Shown here: positions 24,835 through 32,963 of the stretch, one piece after another | How positions within the stretch are numbered: position 1 is the stretch's first letter | How the letters are laid out: the number at the start of each line of letters is the position of its first letter | From: Streptomyces cyaneochromogenes | Lineage (GTDB): Bacteria > Actinomycetota > Actinomycetes > Streptomycetales > Streptomycetaceae | Length of the DNA: 64,000 nucleotides | Assembly (NCBI RefSeq): GCF_003963535.1 | Contig: NZ_CP034539.1 | Span: forward strand, 5,146,001 to 5,210,000 | Direction of reading: 5' to 3' | Translations under genes and position numbers: made by a program | The notes under the pieces: generated by a model | Told to the model about the DNA's origin: nothing | Databases searched by the model: none | What the model saw: the letters and a program-made list of their open reading frames with translations, nothing else

Positions 24835-25200
24835 ATGGCGGCGGGTGAGCAGAAGCACGACGTAGCGGCGTGCAAGCGGGTCGACGAGGGCATCAACCGC
24901 GTCTTCCAACTCCTCGGAAAGCGCTGGACCGGCCCGATCGTGTCCGTCCTGACCGCGGGGCCCGCGTACTTCGTCGCCCTGCGCCGGGCGATCCCCGGCA
25001 TCAGCGAGCGCATGCTCTCCGACCGGCTCACCGAGCTCGCGGCCGCGGGGCTGGTGGTGCGTGAGGTGTACGAGGGGCCTCCGCTGCGGGTGGTGTACCG
25101 GCTGACGGAGGCGGGTGCGGCGCTGGGGCCTGCGCTCACGGAGCTCGGGGAATGGGCGAGGAAGCATCTGCCGGACGGGGGGCGGGGCGAGGGCTGCTGA
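24835..25200 (+). CDS. HxlR family transcriptional regulator
   Basis: A 121-residue winged-helix regulator. The N-terminal Cys in VAACKRVDEGI (about residue 13) is the conserved redox or electrophile-sensing cysteine of HxlR/YodB-type proteins. LLGKRWTGPIV, RRAIPGISERMLSDRLTEL and the wing YEGPPLRVVYRLT complete the domain. The ATG at 24835 gives the family length. It is divergent from azoR, its most likely target. Confidence 0.93.
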   Translation: MAAGEQKHDVAACKRVDEGINRVFQLLGKRWTGPIVSVLTAGPAYFVALRRAIPGISERMLSDRLTELAAAGLVVREVYEGPPLRVVYRLTEAGAALGPALTELGEWARKHLPDGGRGEGC

Positions 25201-25329
25201 GGCCGGGCCTCCGTGGGGTGACCATGGGGTTGTTCAGGCCGGGCATTCGAGGGGCTTTCAGGCAGGCATCCGAGGCTGCTGCTCAGGCAGCCGGCCGGTG
25301 CTGCTGGGGGCGGGCTTGCGCCGTGCGGG

Positions 25330-25356
25330 TTTTCCACAGGCGCGGAGTTGTCCACA
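25330..25356. other. paired DnaA-box-like 9-mers
   Basis: TTTTCCACA at 25330-25338 and TTGTCCACA at 25348-25356 lie on the same strand, 18 bp apart, upstream of the DUF2252 gene. The second is the preferred streptomycete DnaA box. Binding is inferred. Confidence 0.4.
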
Positions 25357-25434
25357 GGGTCTGACGAGTTTCGGCCACCGGTTGTAACGTCGGCACGAGT
25401 TGATGTTCGTGCGTGAGCGGGGGAGGCGATCGGT

Positions 25435-26940
25435 ATGACCGAGGTCGGTGCGGAGACTGCGGCGGGTGCCGAGACCGCGGCGGAGACGGCTGCGGCGGAG
25501 GTGGCTGCGGTGGATACGGCTGCGGTGACGTCGGATTCGCCGTCGAAGTCCGTGGCGCGTCGGCTGCCCCGGGTCGGCGGCTTCGCGGAGTGGCCCGGTG
25601 GTGGGTCGCCCAAGGAGGAGGGCAAGGCGCTGCGCAGGCGAGTCCCGCGTGGCGATCACGCGGTCCTCGATCTGGACGCCGCCCGCCCCGACGCGGTGGC
25701 CGCCGTCGAGGAGTCCAACCTGGGCCGCCTGCCCGAGCTCACCCCGATAAGGGTCGGCCGGATGGCGGCGACGCCCTTCGCGTTTCTGCGCGGCTCGGCG
25801 GGGCTCATGGCCTACGACCTCGCCCGCACCCCCATGACCCGGATCCGCGCCCAGATCTGCGGCGACGCGCACGCGGGGAACTTCGGCCTGTACGCGGACG
25901 CGCGCGGCGGCCTGGTCATCGACCTGAACGACTTCGACGAGACGCTGTCCGGCCCCTGGGAGTGGGACCTCAAGCGGCTCGCCGCCTCGCTCGTACTGGC
26001 GGGCCGGGAAGCCGGCGCGGACGAGGAGCGGTGCCGCAAGGCGGCCAACGACACGGTCGGTGCCTACCGGCGCACCATGCGACTGCTGTCCAAGCTTCCG
26101 GTGCTGGACGCGTGGAACGCGATCGCGGACGAGGAGCTCGTCTCCCACACCGACGCCCATGACCTGATCGGCACGCTGGAGCGGGTCGCGGAGAAGGCAC
26201 GGGCCAACACCAGCGGGCGCTTCGCGGCGAGGTCGACCGAGCCGACCGAGGACGGCGGCCGCCGCTTCGTCGACGCACCGCCGGTGCTGCGCCGGGTCCC
26301 CGACGAGGAGGCGGCCGCCGTGGCGGCGTCGCTGGAGAGCTACGTCACCACGCTCTCCGAGGACCGCCACCCCCTCCTGTCCCGCCACGCGGTGCACGAC
26401 GTGGCGTTCCGCGTGGTGGGTACGGGCAGCGTGGGCACACGCTCGTACGTCGTGCTGCTCCTGGACCACCGGGGCGAGTCGCTGGTCCTCCAGGTGAAGG
26501 AGGCCCGGTCCTCGGCGCTCGTCCCGCACTTGGTGACGGCCGGTTTCGAGGCGCCGGAGGTGGAGCACGAGGGGCGGCGCGTGGTGCTCGGCCAGAAGCG
26601 GATGCAGGTGGTCAGCGACATCCTGCTGGGCTGGACGACGGTCGACGGACTCCCCTTCCAGGTACGCCAGTTCCGCAACCGCAAGGGCAGCGTCGACCCG
26701 GCCGCGCTGGCCGCCGACCAGATAGACGACTACGCCCGCATGACCGGCGCCCTCCTGGCCCGGGCCCACTCCCACAGCGCCGACCCCCGCCTGATCTCCG
26801 GCTACTGCGGAAAGAACGAGGAGCTGGACGAGGCGATCGCCGCATTCGCCGTCGCCTACGCCGACCGCACGGAAGCGGACCACGCGGCACTGGTGGCAGC
26901 AGTGCGGGCCGGGCGGATCGCGGCTGAGATGGGCGTGTGA
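25435..26940 (+). CDS. DUF2252 family protein
   Basis: A 501-residue protein of unknown function. After an Ala/Glu/Thr-rich N-terminus of about 45 residues comes the DUF2252 domain. RIRAQICGDAHAGNFG and VIDLNDFDETL resemble the catalytic HxDxxxxN and metal-binding segments of aminoglycoside- and choline-kinase-like folds, so a small-molecule phosphotransferase activity is a reasonable guess. The ATG follows GGGGGAGG by 9 nt. It stands alone with 300-nt gaps either side. Confidence 0.88.
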   Translation: MTEVGAETAAGAETAAETAAAEVAAVDTAAVTSDSPSKSVARRLPRVGGFAEWPGGGSPKEEGKALRRRVPRGDHAVLDLDAARPDAVAAVEESNLGRLPELTPIRVGRMAATPFAFLRGSAGLMAYDLARTPMTRIRAQICGDAHAGNFGLYADARGGLVIDLNDFDETLSGPWEWDLKRLAASLVLAGREAGADEERCRKAANDTVGAYRRTMRLLSKLPVLDAWNAIADEELVSHTDAHDLIGTLERVAEKARANTSGRFAARSTEPTEDGGRRFVDAPPVLRRVPDEEAAAVAASLESYVTTLSEDRHPLLSRHAVHDVAFRVVGTGSVGTRSYVVLLLDHRGESLVLQVKEARSSALVPHLVTAGFEAPEVEHEGRRVVLGQKRMQVVSDILLGWTTVDGLPFQVRQFRNRKGSVDPAALAADQIDDYARMTGALLARAHSHSADPRLISGYCGKNEELDEAIAAFAVAYADRTEADHAALVAAVRAGRIAAEMGV

Positions 26941-27083
26941 GCAGCGGCTCGCTCCTGGCGAGCGTCGGTGGCGTGCGGCGAGCTTGACGGCGGGTCCGGC
27001 GACCGGGGGTCCAGCAACGGTGTCCGTCGACGCCGGGTTCGATGGGCTGAACCGGAAGCGTCGGCCCGCTCACTGATCCTGCG

Positions 27084-27134
27084 CGGTCACCGATCTCGCC
27101 CGGTCACCGATCTCCCCCGGTCACCGGTTTGGCC
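27084..27134. repeat. three tandem 17-bp units
   Basis: Units CGGTCACCGATCTCGCC, CGGTCACCGATCTCCCC and CGGTCACCGGTTTGGCC lie head to tail. The first two differ at one base. Confidence 0.8.
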
Positions 27135-27254
27135 GCCGGTCTGGCCCGGCTACCCATCGGCCTGGCCGCCCGGCCGCCTGGCCGCTCCCGAACGGGACGC
27201 CCATCGTGATCAAGTGGGTGCCGGAGTGTACGAAGAGCCGGGCGGGGTGTGGCC

Positions 27255-27260
27255 TACGCT
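27255..27260 (+). promoter_or_regulatory. -10 element, leaderless J-like gene
   Basis: TACGCT ends 6 nt before the GTG at 27267; no ribosome binding site is present. Confidence 0.45.
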
Positions 27261-27266
27261 GGTCGG

Positions 27267-28172
27267 GTGACGACGCCGGAAGCTGAGCAGTCCCAGGCCG
27301 AGCCCGCTGGTGCGGGGACGCGGGGCGGTGCCGAGGTGCCCGCCGGTGGAGCCGAGCAGGGTGGTGAGGCGCAGGTGACGGCCGAGGGCGATGGGGCCGG
27401 TCGGCCCGAGGAGCGGCTGGAGCGGGCCGTGCGGGCCGCCGAGCAGGCGTTGATCGAGTACGAGATCGCGGTGGAGACCTTCCGCGTCGAGGTGGAGAAC
27501 TTCTCCCGGCTGCACCACCAGAAGCTCGGCCCGATGTACGCCCGCCTCGACGAGCTGGACGCCTGTATCGCCGAGGCCACGGCCGCCCGCACCGGCGACC
27601 CCGAGGACATCCGCAAGGCCGACGAGGCACGTGCGCGTGTGATGCCGATGCCCGGCGTCGAGGAGCTGTTCCACGGCTGGATGGACGGCAGCGGGCTGTT
27701 CCCGGAGGCCGAGGCGATGCTCACGGACCAGCCGGTACGGCCGCCGCAGCGGGTGCGCCCCAGCGACGAGGCCCGCAAGCTCTACCGCGAGCTGGCCCGC
27801 AAGGCCCACCCCGATCTCGCCCAGGAGGATGCCGAGCGTGCTCGGCGCGAGGAGTTCATCACCCGCGTCAACGCGGCCTACGCCCGCGGCGACGAGGTGC
27901 TGCTGCGGGAGCTGGCCGAGGAGTGGGCCGCCGGGCCCGCGCCCAAGGAGCAGGGCCCGACGCCCGCCGAGGAGCTCTACGCCCGCCTCGAATGGCTGGC
28001 CCAGCGCAAGGAGATGCTCACCCTGGTCGCGAAGGAGCTGGAGGAGAGCGCGATCGGCGCGATGCTCCGCCTCGCCCCGGACGACCCGGACCGCCTGCTG
28101 GACGAGATCGCCGAGCAGCTCCTGGCCCAGGTCGCGGAGCGGGAGGCGGCGTTGGCGGCGCTGCGCGGATAA
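27267..28172 (+). CDS. J-domain-like protein
   Basis: A 301-residue, strongly charged helical protein. An Ala/Gly/Glu-rich N-terminus of about 45 residues leads to predicted coiled coil (about 48-110). Residues 160-215 contain DEARKLYRELARKAHPDLAQ with HPD at 181-183, followed by an alpha-helix and NAAYARGDEVLLREL, which looks like a DnaJ J-domain. The C-terminus is another long helix. A co-chaperone role with DnaK is plausible, though no zinc-finger or G/F region exists. I prefer the GTG at 27267 because a -10 element sits 6 nt upstream; GTG 27249 is an alternative. Confidence 0.82.
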   Translation: MTTPEAEQSQAEPAGAGTRGGAEVPAGGAEQGGEAQVTAEGDGAGRPEERLERAVRAAEQALIEYEIAVETFRVEVENFSRLHHQKLGPMYARLDELDACIAEATAARTGDPEDIRKADEARARVMPMPGVEELFHGWMDGSGLFPEAEAMLTDQPVRPPQRVRPSDEARKLYRELARKAHPDLAQEDAERARREEFITRVNAAYARGDEVLLRELAEEWAAGPAPKEQGPTPAEELYARLEWLAQRKEMLTLVAKELEESAIGAMLRLAPDDPDRLLDEIAEQLLAQVAEREAALAALRG

Positions 28173-28328
28173 CGCAGGAGAGGCGGACGGCATCGCCTTG
28201 AGGGGCGCTGGGCTGCATCGATGTGCGGCTCCGCCGCGTGGGCGCGACCGGCCGCGACGAACCCGCAGCCTCCACAGGGCGGACCTACCCTCTCTCCGAG
28301 GAGCCCCCAACACACCCTGCAGGTCAGG

Positions 28329-28334
28329 TAGCGT
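28329..28334 (+). promoter_or_regulatory. -10 element, leaderless rhodanese gene
   Basis: TAGCGT ends 7 nt before the ATG at 28342. The GGAG between them is only 2 nt from the ATG, too close to act as a ribosome binding site. Confidence 0.5.
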
Positions 28335-28341
28335 CGGAGCC

Positions 28342-28689
28342 ATGCATTTCGGATCTGGCGTGCCCACGGTCGAGGTCGCGGACCTCAAGGACGACGATTT
28401 CCTCCTGGACGTCCGGGAGGACGACGAGTGGCAGGCGGGCCACGCCGAAGGGGCCCTGCACATCCCCATCAGCGAGTTCGTGGCCCGGTACGGCGAGCTG
28501 ACCGAGGCCGCCCCGCAGGACGGCAAGATCAATGTGATCTGCCGTTCCGGCGGGCGTTCGGCGCAGGTTGCGATGTACCTCGTCCAGCAGGGCATCGACG
28601 CCGTGAACGTCGACGGCGGCATGCAGGTGTGGGCGGCTGCGGGACGCCCCGTGGTGACGGACGAGGGCAAGCAGGGCTTCGTCCTCTGA
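28342..28689 (+). CDS. rhodanese-like domain protein
   Basis: A 115-residue single-domain sulfurtransferase. LLDVREDDEWQAGHAEGALHIP, abbreviated here as DVRE and GHxxGAxHIP, and the active-site loop ICRSGGRSAQVA with the catalytic Cys (about residue 69) are clear, as is DGGMQVWAAAGRPV near the end. It probably moves sulfur from persulfide donors. It is convergent with the acyl-CoA dehydrogenase gene, 19 nt between stops, so no strong terminator fits there. Confidence 0.94.
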   Translation: MHFGSGVPTVEVADLKDDDFLLDVREDDEWQAGHAEGALHIPISEFVARYGELTEAAPQDGKINVICRSGGRSAQVAMYLVQQGIDAVNVDGGMQVWAAAGRPVVTDEGKQGFVL

Positions 28690-28708
28690 GCCCGCCGCCC
28701 GCCGGGGC

Positions 28709-29842
28709 TCAGCCCAGCGGATGTGCCGCCAGCAGCTCTCCCAGCGCCTCCTCGTGCGCTGCCGCCGGGCCGAGCGCCAGCTCCAGGTGCTTGGCCCAGG
28801 CGTGGTAGCGGTGCAGCGGATAGTCGACATCGGCCCCGAAGCCGCCGTGCAGATGCTGGGCGGTCTGCACGACCCGGCGTACGCCCTCCGAGGCCCAGAT
28901 CTTGGCCACGGCCACGTCCCCGGAGGCGGGCAGCGCGCCCGGCGCCCCCGACGCGATCCGCCACGCGGCCTGCCACAGCGTGGCCTCCATCGCACGCAGG
29001 TCGATGTAGCGGTCGGCGGACTGCACGGCGACCGCCTGGAACGTGGCGATCGGATACCCGAACTGCTCCCGCTTGCTCGCGTACTGCGAGGTCATCCCCA
29101 GCACCCGCTCACCCAGCCCGAGCGCCAGCGCACAGGTCCCCGTGGCGAGCAGCTCCCGCAGCCACTCCCACGCCCCCTCGGCGTCGATGACCTCGCGCCC
29201 CGCGAGCCGCACCGACTCCAGCCGCAGCTCCCCCAGCCGCTCCCCACTGGTCGAGAACTGCTCGCCGAGCGAGGCCCCCTCCGCCCCGCGCGGCACCAGC
29301 GCGAGGACGGTCCGGTCGACGGCCGTACGGGCCGGCACGACGACGAGATCGGTGTCGTACGCCCAGGGCACCGCGGTCTGCACGCCGTCCAGCACCCACC
29401 CGGCACCGTCCTGCCGAGCGGTCACCGCGAACTCGGCCGGGTCGTGGCCGGTGCGGCCGTGCGCGGCGACCGTCAGCACGGCTTCCCCGCGTCCCGCCCG
29501 CGCGAGCAGCTCGGCCTTCAGTTCAGGGCTGCCGTACGCCTGGACGGCCGCCATCGCCGCGCTGCTCTCCAGCAGCGGCACCCGGGCCAGCACCTTCGCG
29601 GACTCGCGCAGCACCAGGCACAGCGCGACGGCGTCGAGGCCGGCCCCGCCGTACTCCTCCGCGAGCAGCAGGCTCAGCAGGTCCGCGTCCGCCAGGCGAC
29701 GCCACAGCGGGCGGTCGAAGTCGTCGGCGACGGCACCCGGGGTGAGCGAGGGAGAGGGCACCGCGTCCGGCGCGACCCCGGCGAACACCCCCCGCGCCGC
29801 CTCGGCCGCCGCCTGCTGTTCCTCGGTGAAGGTGAAGTCCAC
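28709..29842 (-). CDS. acyl-CoA dehydrogenase family protein
   Basis: A 377-residue flavoenzyme that introduces a 2,3-double bond into an acyl-CoA. The three ACAD domains can be followed: an N-terminal helical part with LLLAEEYGGAGLDAV, a middle beta part, and a C-terminal helical part with YASKREQFGYPIATFQAV and QTAQHLHGGFGADVDYPL. The GTG at 29842 has GGGAGGG upstream. A TnnAACnnGTTnnA palindrome lies 46 bp ahead of the start, the pattern bound by KstR regulators of sterol catabolism in other actinobacteria, so the enzyme may act on a sterol-derived or lipid acyl chain. Substrate is inference. Confidence 0.92.
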   Translation of the reverse strand: MDFTFTEEQQAAAEAARGVFAGVAPDAVPSPSLTPGAVADDFDRPLWRRLADADLLSLLLAEEYGGAGLDAVALCLVLRESAKVLARVPLLESSAAMAAVQAYGSPELKAELLARAGRGEAVLTVAAHGRTGHDPAEFAVTARQDGAGWVLDGVQTAVPWAYDTDLVVVPARTAVDRTVLALVPRGAEGASLGEQFSTSGERLGELRLESVRLAGREVIDAEGAWEWLRELLATGTCALALGLGERVLGMTSQYASKREQFGYPIATFQAVAVQSADRYIDLRAMEATLWQAAWRIASGAPGALPASGDVAVAKIWASEGVRRVVQTAQHLHGGFGADVDYPLHRYHAWAKHLELALGPAAAHEEALGELLAAHPLG

Positions 29843-29888
29843 GGTCCCTGCCCTCCCACACACACGGCGATCTGACGGAGCGTCAAGA

Positions 29889-29902
29889 TAGAACAGGTTC
29901 TA
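29889..29902. promoter_or_regulatory. KstR-like operator
   Basis: TAGAACAGGTTCTA is a perfect 6-bp inverted repeat with a 2-bp centre and fits TnnAACnnGTTnnA. It lies just upstream of the acyl-CoA dehydrogenase gene. No kstR-type gene is in the window. Confidence 0.55.
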
Positions 29903-30107
29903 GAAGAAGGGAATGCTCCTCGTAGGGCCGTGTGTGAGGGTCTCGTAGGGCACCCCTGTGACCCCCCTGGGATCCTCCGTCACCCCCGTATGGTGTGGGC
30001 AACGACGCCCGACAGGGGCTGTGCCCGGCGGGTTGGCCTGAGTACCGTTCCCGTGCGAGCGCCGAGGGAAGACGGACGACGGACCGGAATCGGGGAACGA
30101 AACGGAA

Positions 30108-30968
30108 ATGGCAGACGCGCAGGACGCAGGCTCGGGCGCCCGGCACGGGCCGGAGCAGGAGCCGCAGGACGTCTCGCCTGCAGCCGTGCCCGCTCCTGTC
30201 GTAATGCCTTCTCCCGCCGCTGTGGCCTCGCCCACCGCAGTGGTCTCGCCCGCCCCTCCCGCCTCTCTCGCTTCGCCCGCTCCACCCGTCCCGTCGCCCT
30301 CCCCCGAGGCCCGAACCGGCGTGGCCGCGCTCTCCCTGCGGTACCAGATCGGCGCGGCGCTCGCCCTCGCGGTCGTGGCGGTCGCCGTCTGTGTCCATAT
30401 CGGCATGGTCTTTCTGCACGTGGCACCGCCGAACACGGTCACCAAGCAGCACGGCAAGGCGATCGACGACTGGATATACCCGGAGTTCGAACAGAACTGG
30501 AAGCTGTTCGCCCCCAACCCGCTGCAGCAGAACATCGCGGTGCAGGTCCGGGCCGAGATCGACGTGGCGGACGGCGGCGTGCGCACCACCGGCTGGTACG
30601 ACCTGTCCGCCCAGGACGGCCGGGCCATAGACGGCAATCTGCTGCCCAGCCACACCCAGCAGAACGAGCTGCGCCGGGCCTGGGACTTCTTCGTCGCCAC
30701 GCACGACGCCCAGAACCGGCCCGTCGGCCTGCGCGGCGCCCTGTCCGAGACATATCTGCGGCACATAGTGCGGCTGCGCCTCGACCGTGTGAACGCGGTC
30801 GGCGAGGGCGACGTCGTCGAACGCGTCCAGGTCCGCTCGCGCACCACCAATGTGCGCCCGCCGACGTGGAGCGACGAGCAGGTCTCGGACGAGGCGACCT
30901 ACCGCGTGCTGCCCTGGTGGTGGATCCCGGGCGACGACCAGGACGCCACCGCGGGAGGCGCCCGGTGA
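30108..30968 (+). CDS. DUF5819 family protein (SdpA-like)
   Basis: A 286-residue membrane protein. The first 75 residues are Pro/Ala/Ser-rich, then one transmembrane helix (about 83-105) and an extracytoplasmic domain with FEQNWKLFAPNPLQQN, the same pattern as in Bacillus SdpA and related DUF5819 proteins. The Cys/Trp-rich end reads LPWWWIPG. The stop overlaps the next gene's GTG by 4 nt, and that gene encodes an HTTM protein. In B. subtilis SdpA and SdpB together mature the SdpC toxin. No SdpC-like peptide gene was found beside this pair. Function is inferred by analogy. Confidence 0.85.
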   Translation: MADAQDAGSGARHGPEQEPQDVSPAAVPAPVVMPSPAAVASPTAVVSPAPPASLASPAPPVPSPSPEARTGVAALSLRYQIGAALALAVVAVAVCVHIGMVFLHVAPPNTVTKQHGKAIDDWIYPEFEQNWKLFAPNPLQQNIAVQVRAEIDVADGGVRTTGWYDLSAQDGRAIDGNLLPSHTQQNELRRAWDFFVATHDAQNRPVGLRGALSETYLRHIVRLRLDRVNAVGEGDVVERVQVRSRTTNVRPPTWSDEQVSDEATYRVLPWWWIPGDDQDATAGGAR

Positions 30969-32191
30969 ACCGCTTCTCCCTCGCGATCTCCTCCGGCATC
31001 GCCCGCGTCACCGAGTCCGCGCTCGGCCCCTACCAGACGGCCGTCATCCGCATCGGCTTCACCGCGACCTGGCTGCTGTTCCTGCTGCGCGAGTTCCCCC
31101 ACCGCCAGGAGATGTACGGCCCCGACGGACCCTGGGGCCTCGACCTCGCCCAGCAGCTGATCAAGACGAACGGTGCCTTCACCGCCCTGATCTGGTCCGG
31201 CGGCCAGTTCTGGTTCGAGGCCGTCTACGCCTTCGCCGTCCTGACCAGCGTGCTGCTGCTGATCGGCTGGCGGACCCGCACGATGTCCGTGCTGTTCATG
31301 GTCGGCGTGCTCTCGCTGCAGAACCGGTCCATCTTCATGGGCGACGGCGGCGACAACGTCCTGCACCTGATGTGCGTCTATCTCGTGTTCACGCGGTGCG
31401 GCCAGGTCTGGTCGCTGGACGAGCGCCGGGCCCGGCGCACACGAGAGGCACGCGCGCGTGGAGAGCTGGTCGCGCCGGACCGGGTCGGTCCGGCCCTGTG
31501 GAGCGTGCTCGGGTTCGCGCTGATCGCGGTGACCGCGGCCGGTCGCCTGGCCGGCGACCTGACCGTGCCGGTGATCCTGTGGGGGGTCTGGCTGGCGCTC
31601 GGTGTGTGGTGGACGGTGCGCCGACGTGCGCGGACCGCCCAGCCCCGCGTCCTGCTGGACGTGGTCGGCAACATCGTGCACAACGGCGCCCTGCTGGTGA
31701 TCATGGCCGAGGCGTGCCTGATCTACGCGACCGCCGGCTGGTACAAGATCCAGGGCTCCCGCTGGCAGGACGGCACGGCCGTCTACTACCCGCTGCACCT
31801 GGACTACTTCTCGCCCTGGCCCGCCCTCGCCGACCTGCTGTCGTCCAGCGGCACGATGGTGCTGCTCATCACCTACGGCACCGTCATCGTGCAGGTCGCC
31901 TTCCCGTTCACGCTGTTCAACCGGCGGGTCAAGAACGTCCTGCTCGCCGCGATGATCACCGAGCACGCCGTGATCGCGGTGGTCCTCGGCCTGCCGTTCT
32001 TCTCGCTGGCGATGATCGCGGCGGACGCGGTCTTCCTGCCGACGTCGTTCCTGCGCCGCCTGGGCGAGTGGGCCGCACGCGCGCGTGGCCGCCTGTCACG
32101 TCTGGTCCGGCGTGACGACGACCCCGCGGACCTCCTCGGGCCGCGCACCCCGGAGAACCCCGAGCACGCGCGCGTAGGCTTCACGGCATGA
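30965..32191 (+). CDS. HTTM domain membrane protein (SdpB-like)
   Basis: A 408-residue polytopic protein of the HTTM (horizontally transferred transmembrane) family, related to vitamin K-dependent gamma-carboxylase and SdpB. About eight hydrophobic helices are readable. Landmarks are RIGFTATWLLFLLREFPHR, the QNRSIFMGDGGDNVLHLM segment (family signature NR...GDGxD) and YKIQGSRWQDGTAVYYPL. It is coupled to the DUF5819 gene at GTGA and to the TrmH gene at ATGA. Possible activity: peptide modification or processing at the membrane. That is inference from the Sdp system. Confidence 0.9.
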   Translation: MNRFSLAISSGIARVTESALGPYQTAVIRIGFTATWLLFLLREFPHRQEMYGPDGPWGLDLAQQLIKTNGAFTALIWSGGQFWFEAVYAFAVLTSVLLLIGWRTRTMSVLFMVGVLSLQNRSIFMGDGGDNVLHLMCVYLVFTRCGQVWSLDERRARRTREARARGELVAPDRVGPALWSVLGFALIAVTAAGRLAGDLTVPVILWGVWLALGVWWTVRRRARTAQPRVLLDVVGNIVHNGALLVIMAEACLIYATAGWYKIQGSRWQDGTAVYYPLHLDYFSPWPALADLLSSSGTMVLLITYGTVIVQVAFPFTLFNRRVKNVLLAAMITEHAVIAVVLGLPFFSLAMIAADAVFLPTSFLRRLGEWAARARGRLSRLVRRDDDPADLLGPRTPENPEHARVGFTA

Positions 32192-32946
32192 CCGTGACCT
32201 CCTGGAACCGGCTCGCCGGGACCTCCGTCCTGCTCGACGGCTTCCACGCCCTCAAGCACGCCGTGCGCTTCGGAGCCGAGGTCCCGATGGCGGTCGCCGT
32301 GGACCGGCAGGCGGCGCTCGCCCTCGCCGAGGAACTGGCGCCGGACGTACGGGACGCGCTGGACGCGCTTCTGACGGAGGTCCCGGAGTCGACGTACACC
32401 TCGCTCGTCGCCCGCCCGCATCCGACCGCGGTGGCCGCCTTGGCGGTACGTCCGTCCCGCGCGGCCAACCTCGAGAAGCTGGCGCACACCCCCCGCAGCG
32501 CCCCGGTCGTGGTCCTCGACAACCCGCGCAACCTCGGCAACGCGGGCGCCGTGATCCGTCTGGCCGCCGGCTTCGGCGCGACCGGCGTGGTCACCACCGG
32601 CACCCTCGACCCCTGGCACCCCACGGTCGTACGCGGCGGAGCGGGCCTGCACTTCGCGACGGCCGTGGAGCGCCTGGCGGTGGACGAGTTGCCGCCGGGC
32701 CCGCTGTTCGCCCTCGACCCGGAGGGCGACGACATCCGGGGCAGCAAGCTCCCGGACGACGCCGTCCTCGCCTTCGGCTCCGAGCGCAGCGGGTTGTCCG
32801 CGGAACTACGCGCGCGTTCCGACCATTTGGTGTCCCTGCCGATGCACCCCCAGGTCTCCAGTTACAACCTGGCGACCAGCGTGGCGATGACGCTGTACCA
32901 CTGGAGTCTCAGCGGGGGCACTTGCGGGGCCGCTTTCGGGGCCTAG
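32188..32946 (+). CDS. TrmH/SpoU-family RNA 2'-O-methyltransferase
   Basis: A 252-residue SPOUT methyltransferase that methylates a ribose 2'-OH in tRNA or rRNA using SAM. The three motifs are NPRNLGNAGAVIR, GSERSGLS and VSSYNLATSVAMTLYHW (knot region that binds SAM). The N-terminal 100 residues resemble the substrate-binding domain. The ATG overlaps the HTTM stop by 4 nt, so it is in the same transcript although a functional link is not obvious. The RNA target cannot be read from sequence. Confidence 0.93.
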   Translation: MTVTSWNRLAGTSVLLDGFHALKHAVRFGAEVPMAVAVDRQAALALAEELAPDVRDALDALLTEVPESTYTSLVARPHPTAVAALAVRPSRAANLEKLAHTPRSAPVVVLDNPRNLGNAGAVIRLAAGFGATGVVTTGTLDPWHPTVVRGGAGLHFATAVERLAVDELPPGPLFALDPEGDDIRGSKLPDDAVLAFGSERSGLSAELRARSDHLVSLPMHPQVSSYNLATSVAMTLYHWSLSGGTCGAAFGA

Positions 32947-32963
32947 GCCTGCCGAGTCAGGGC

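Larger units (their letters stand above)
26941..27266. other. intergenic region with short tandem repeat
   Basis: This gap of about 326 nt contains three 17-bp tandem units at 27084-27134 and, at its end, the promoter of the next gene. No gene is evident. Confidence 0.5.
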
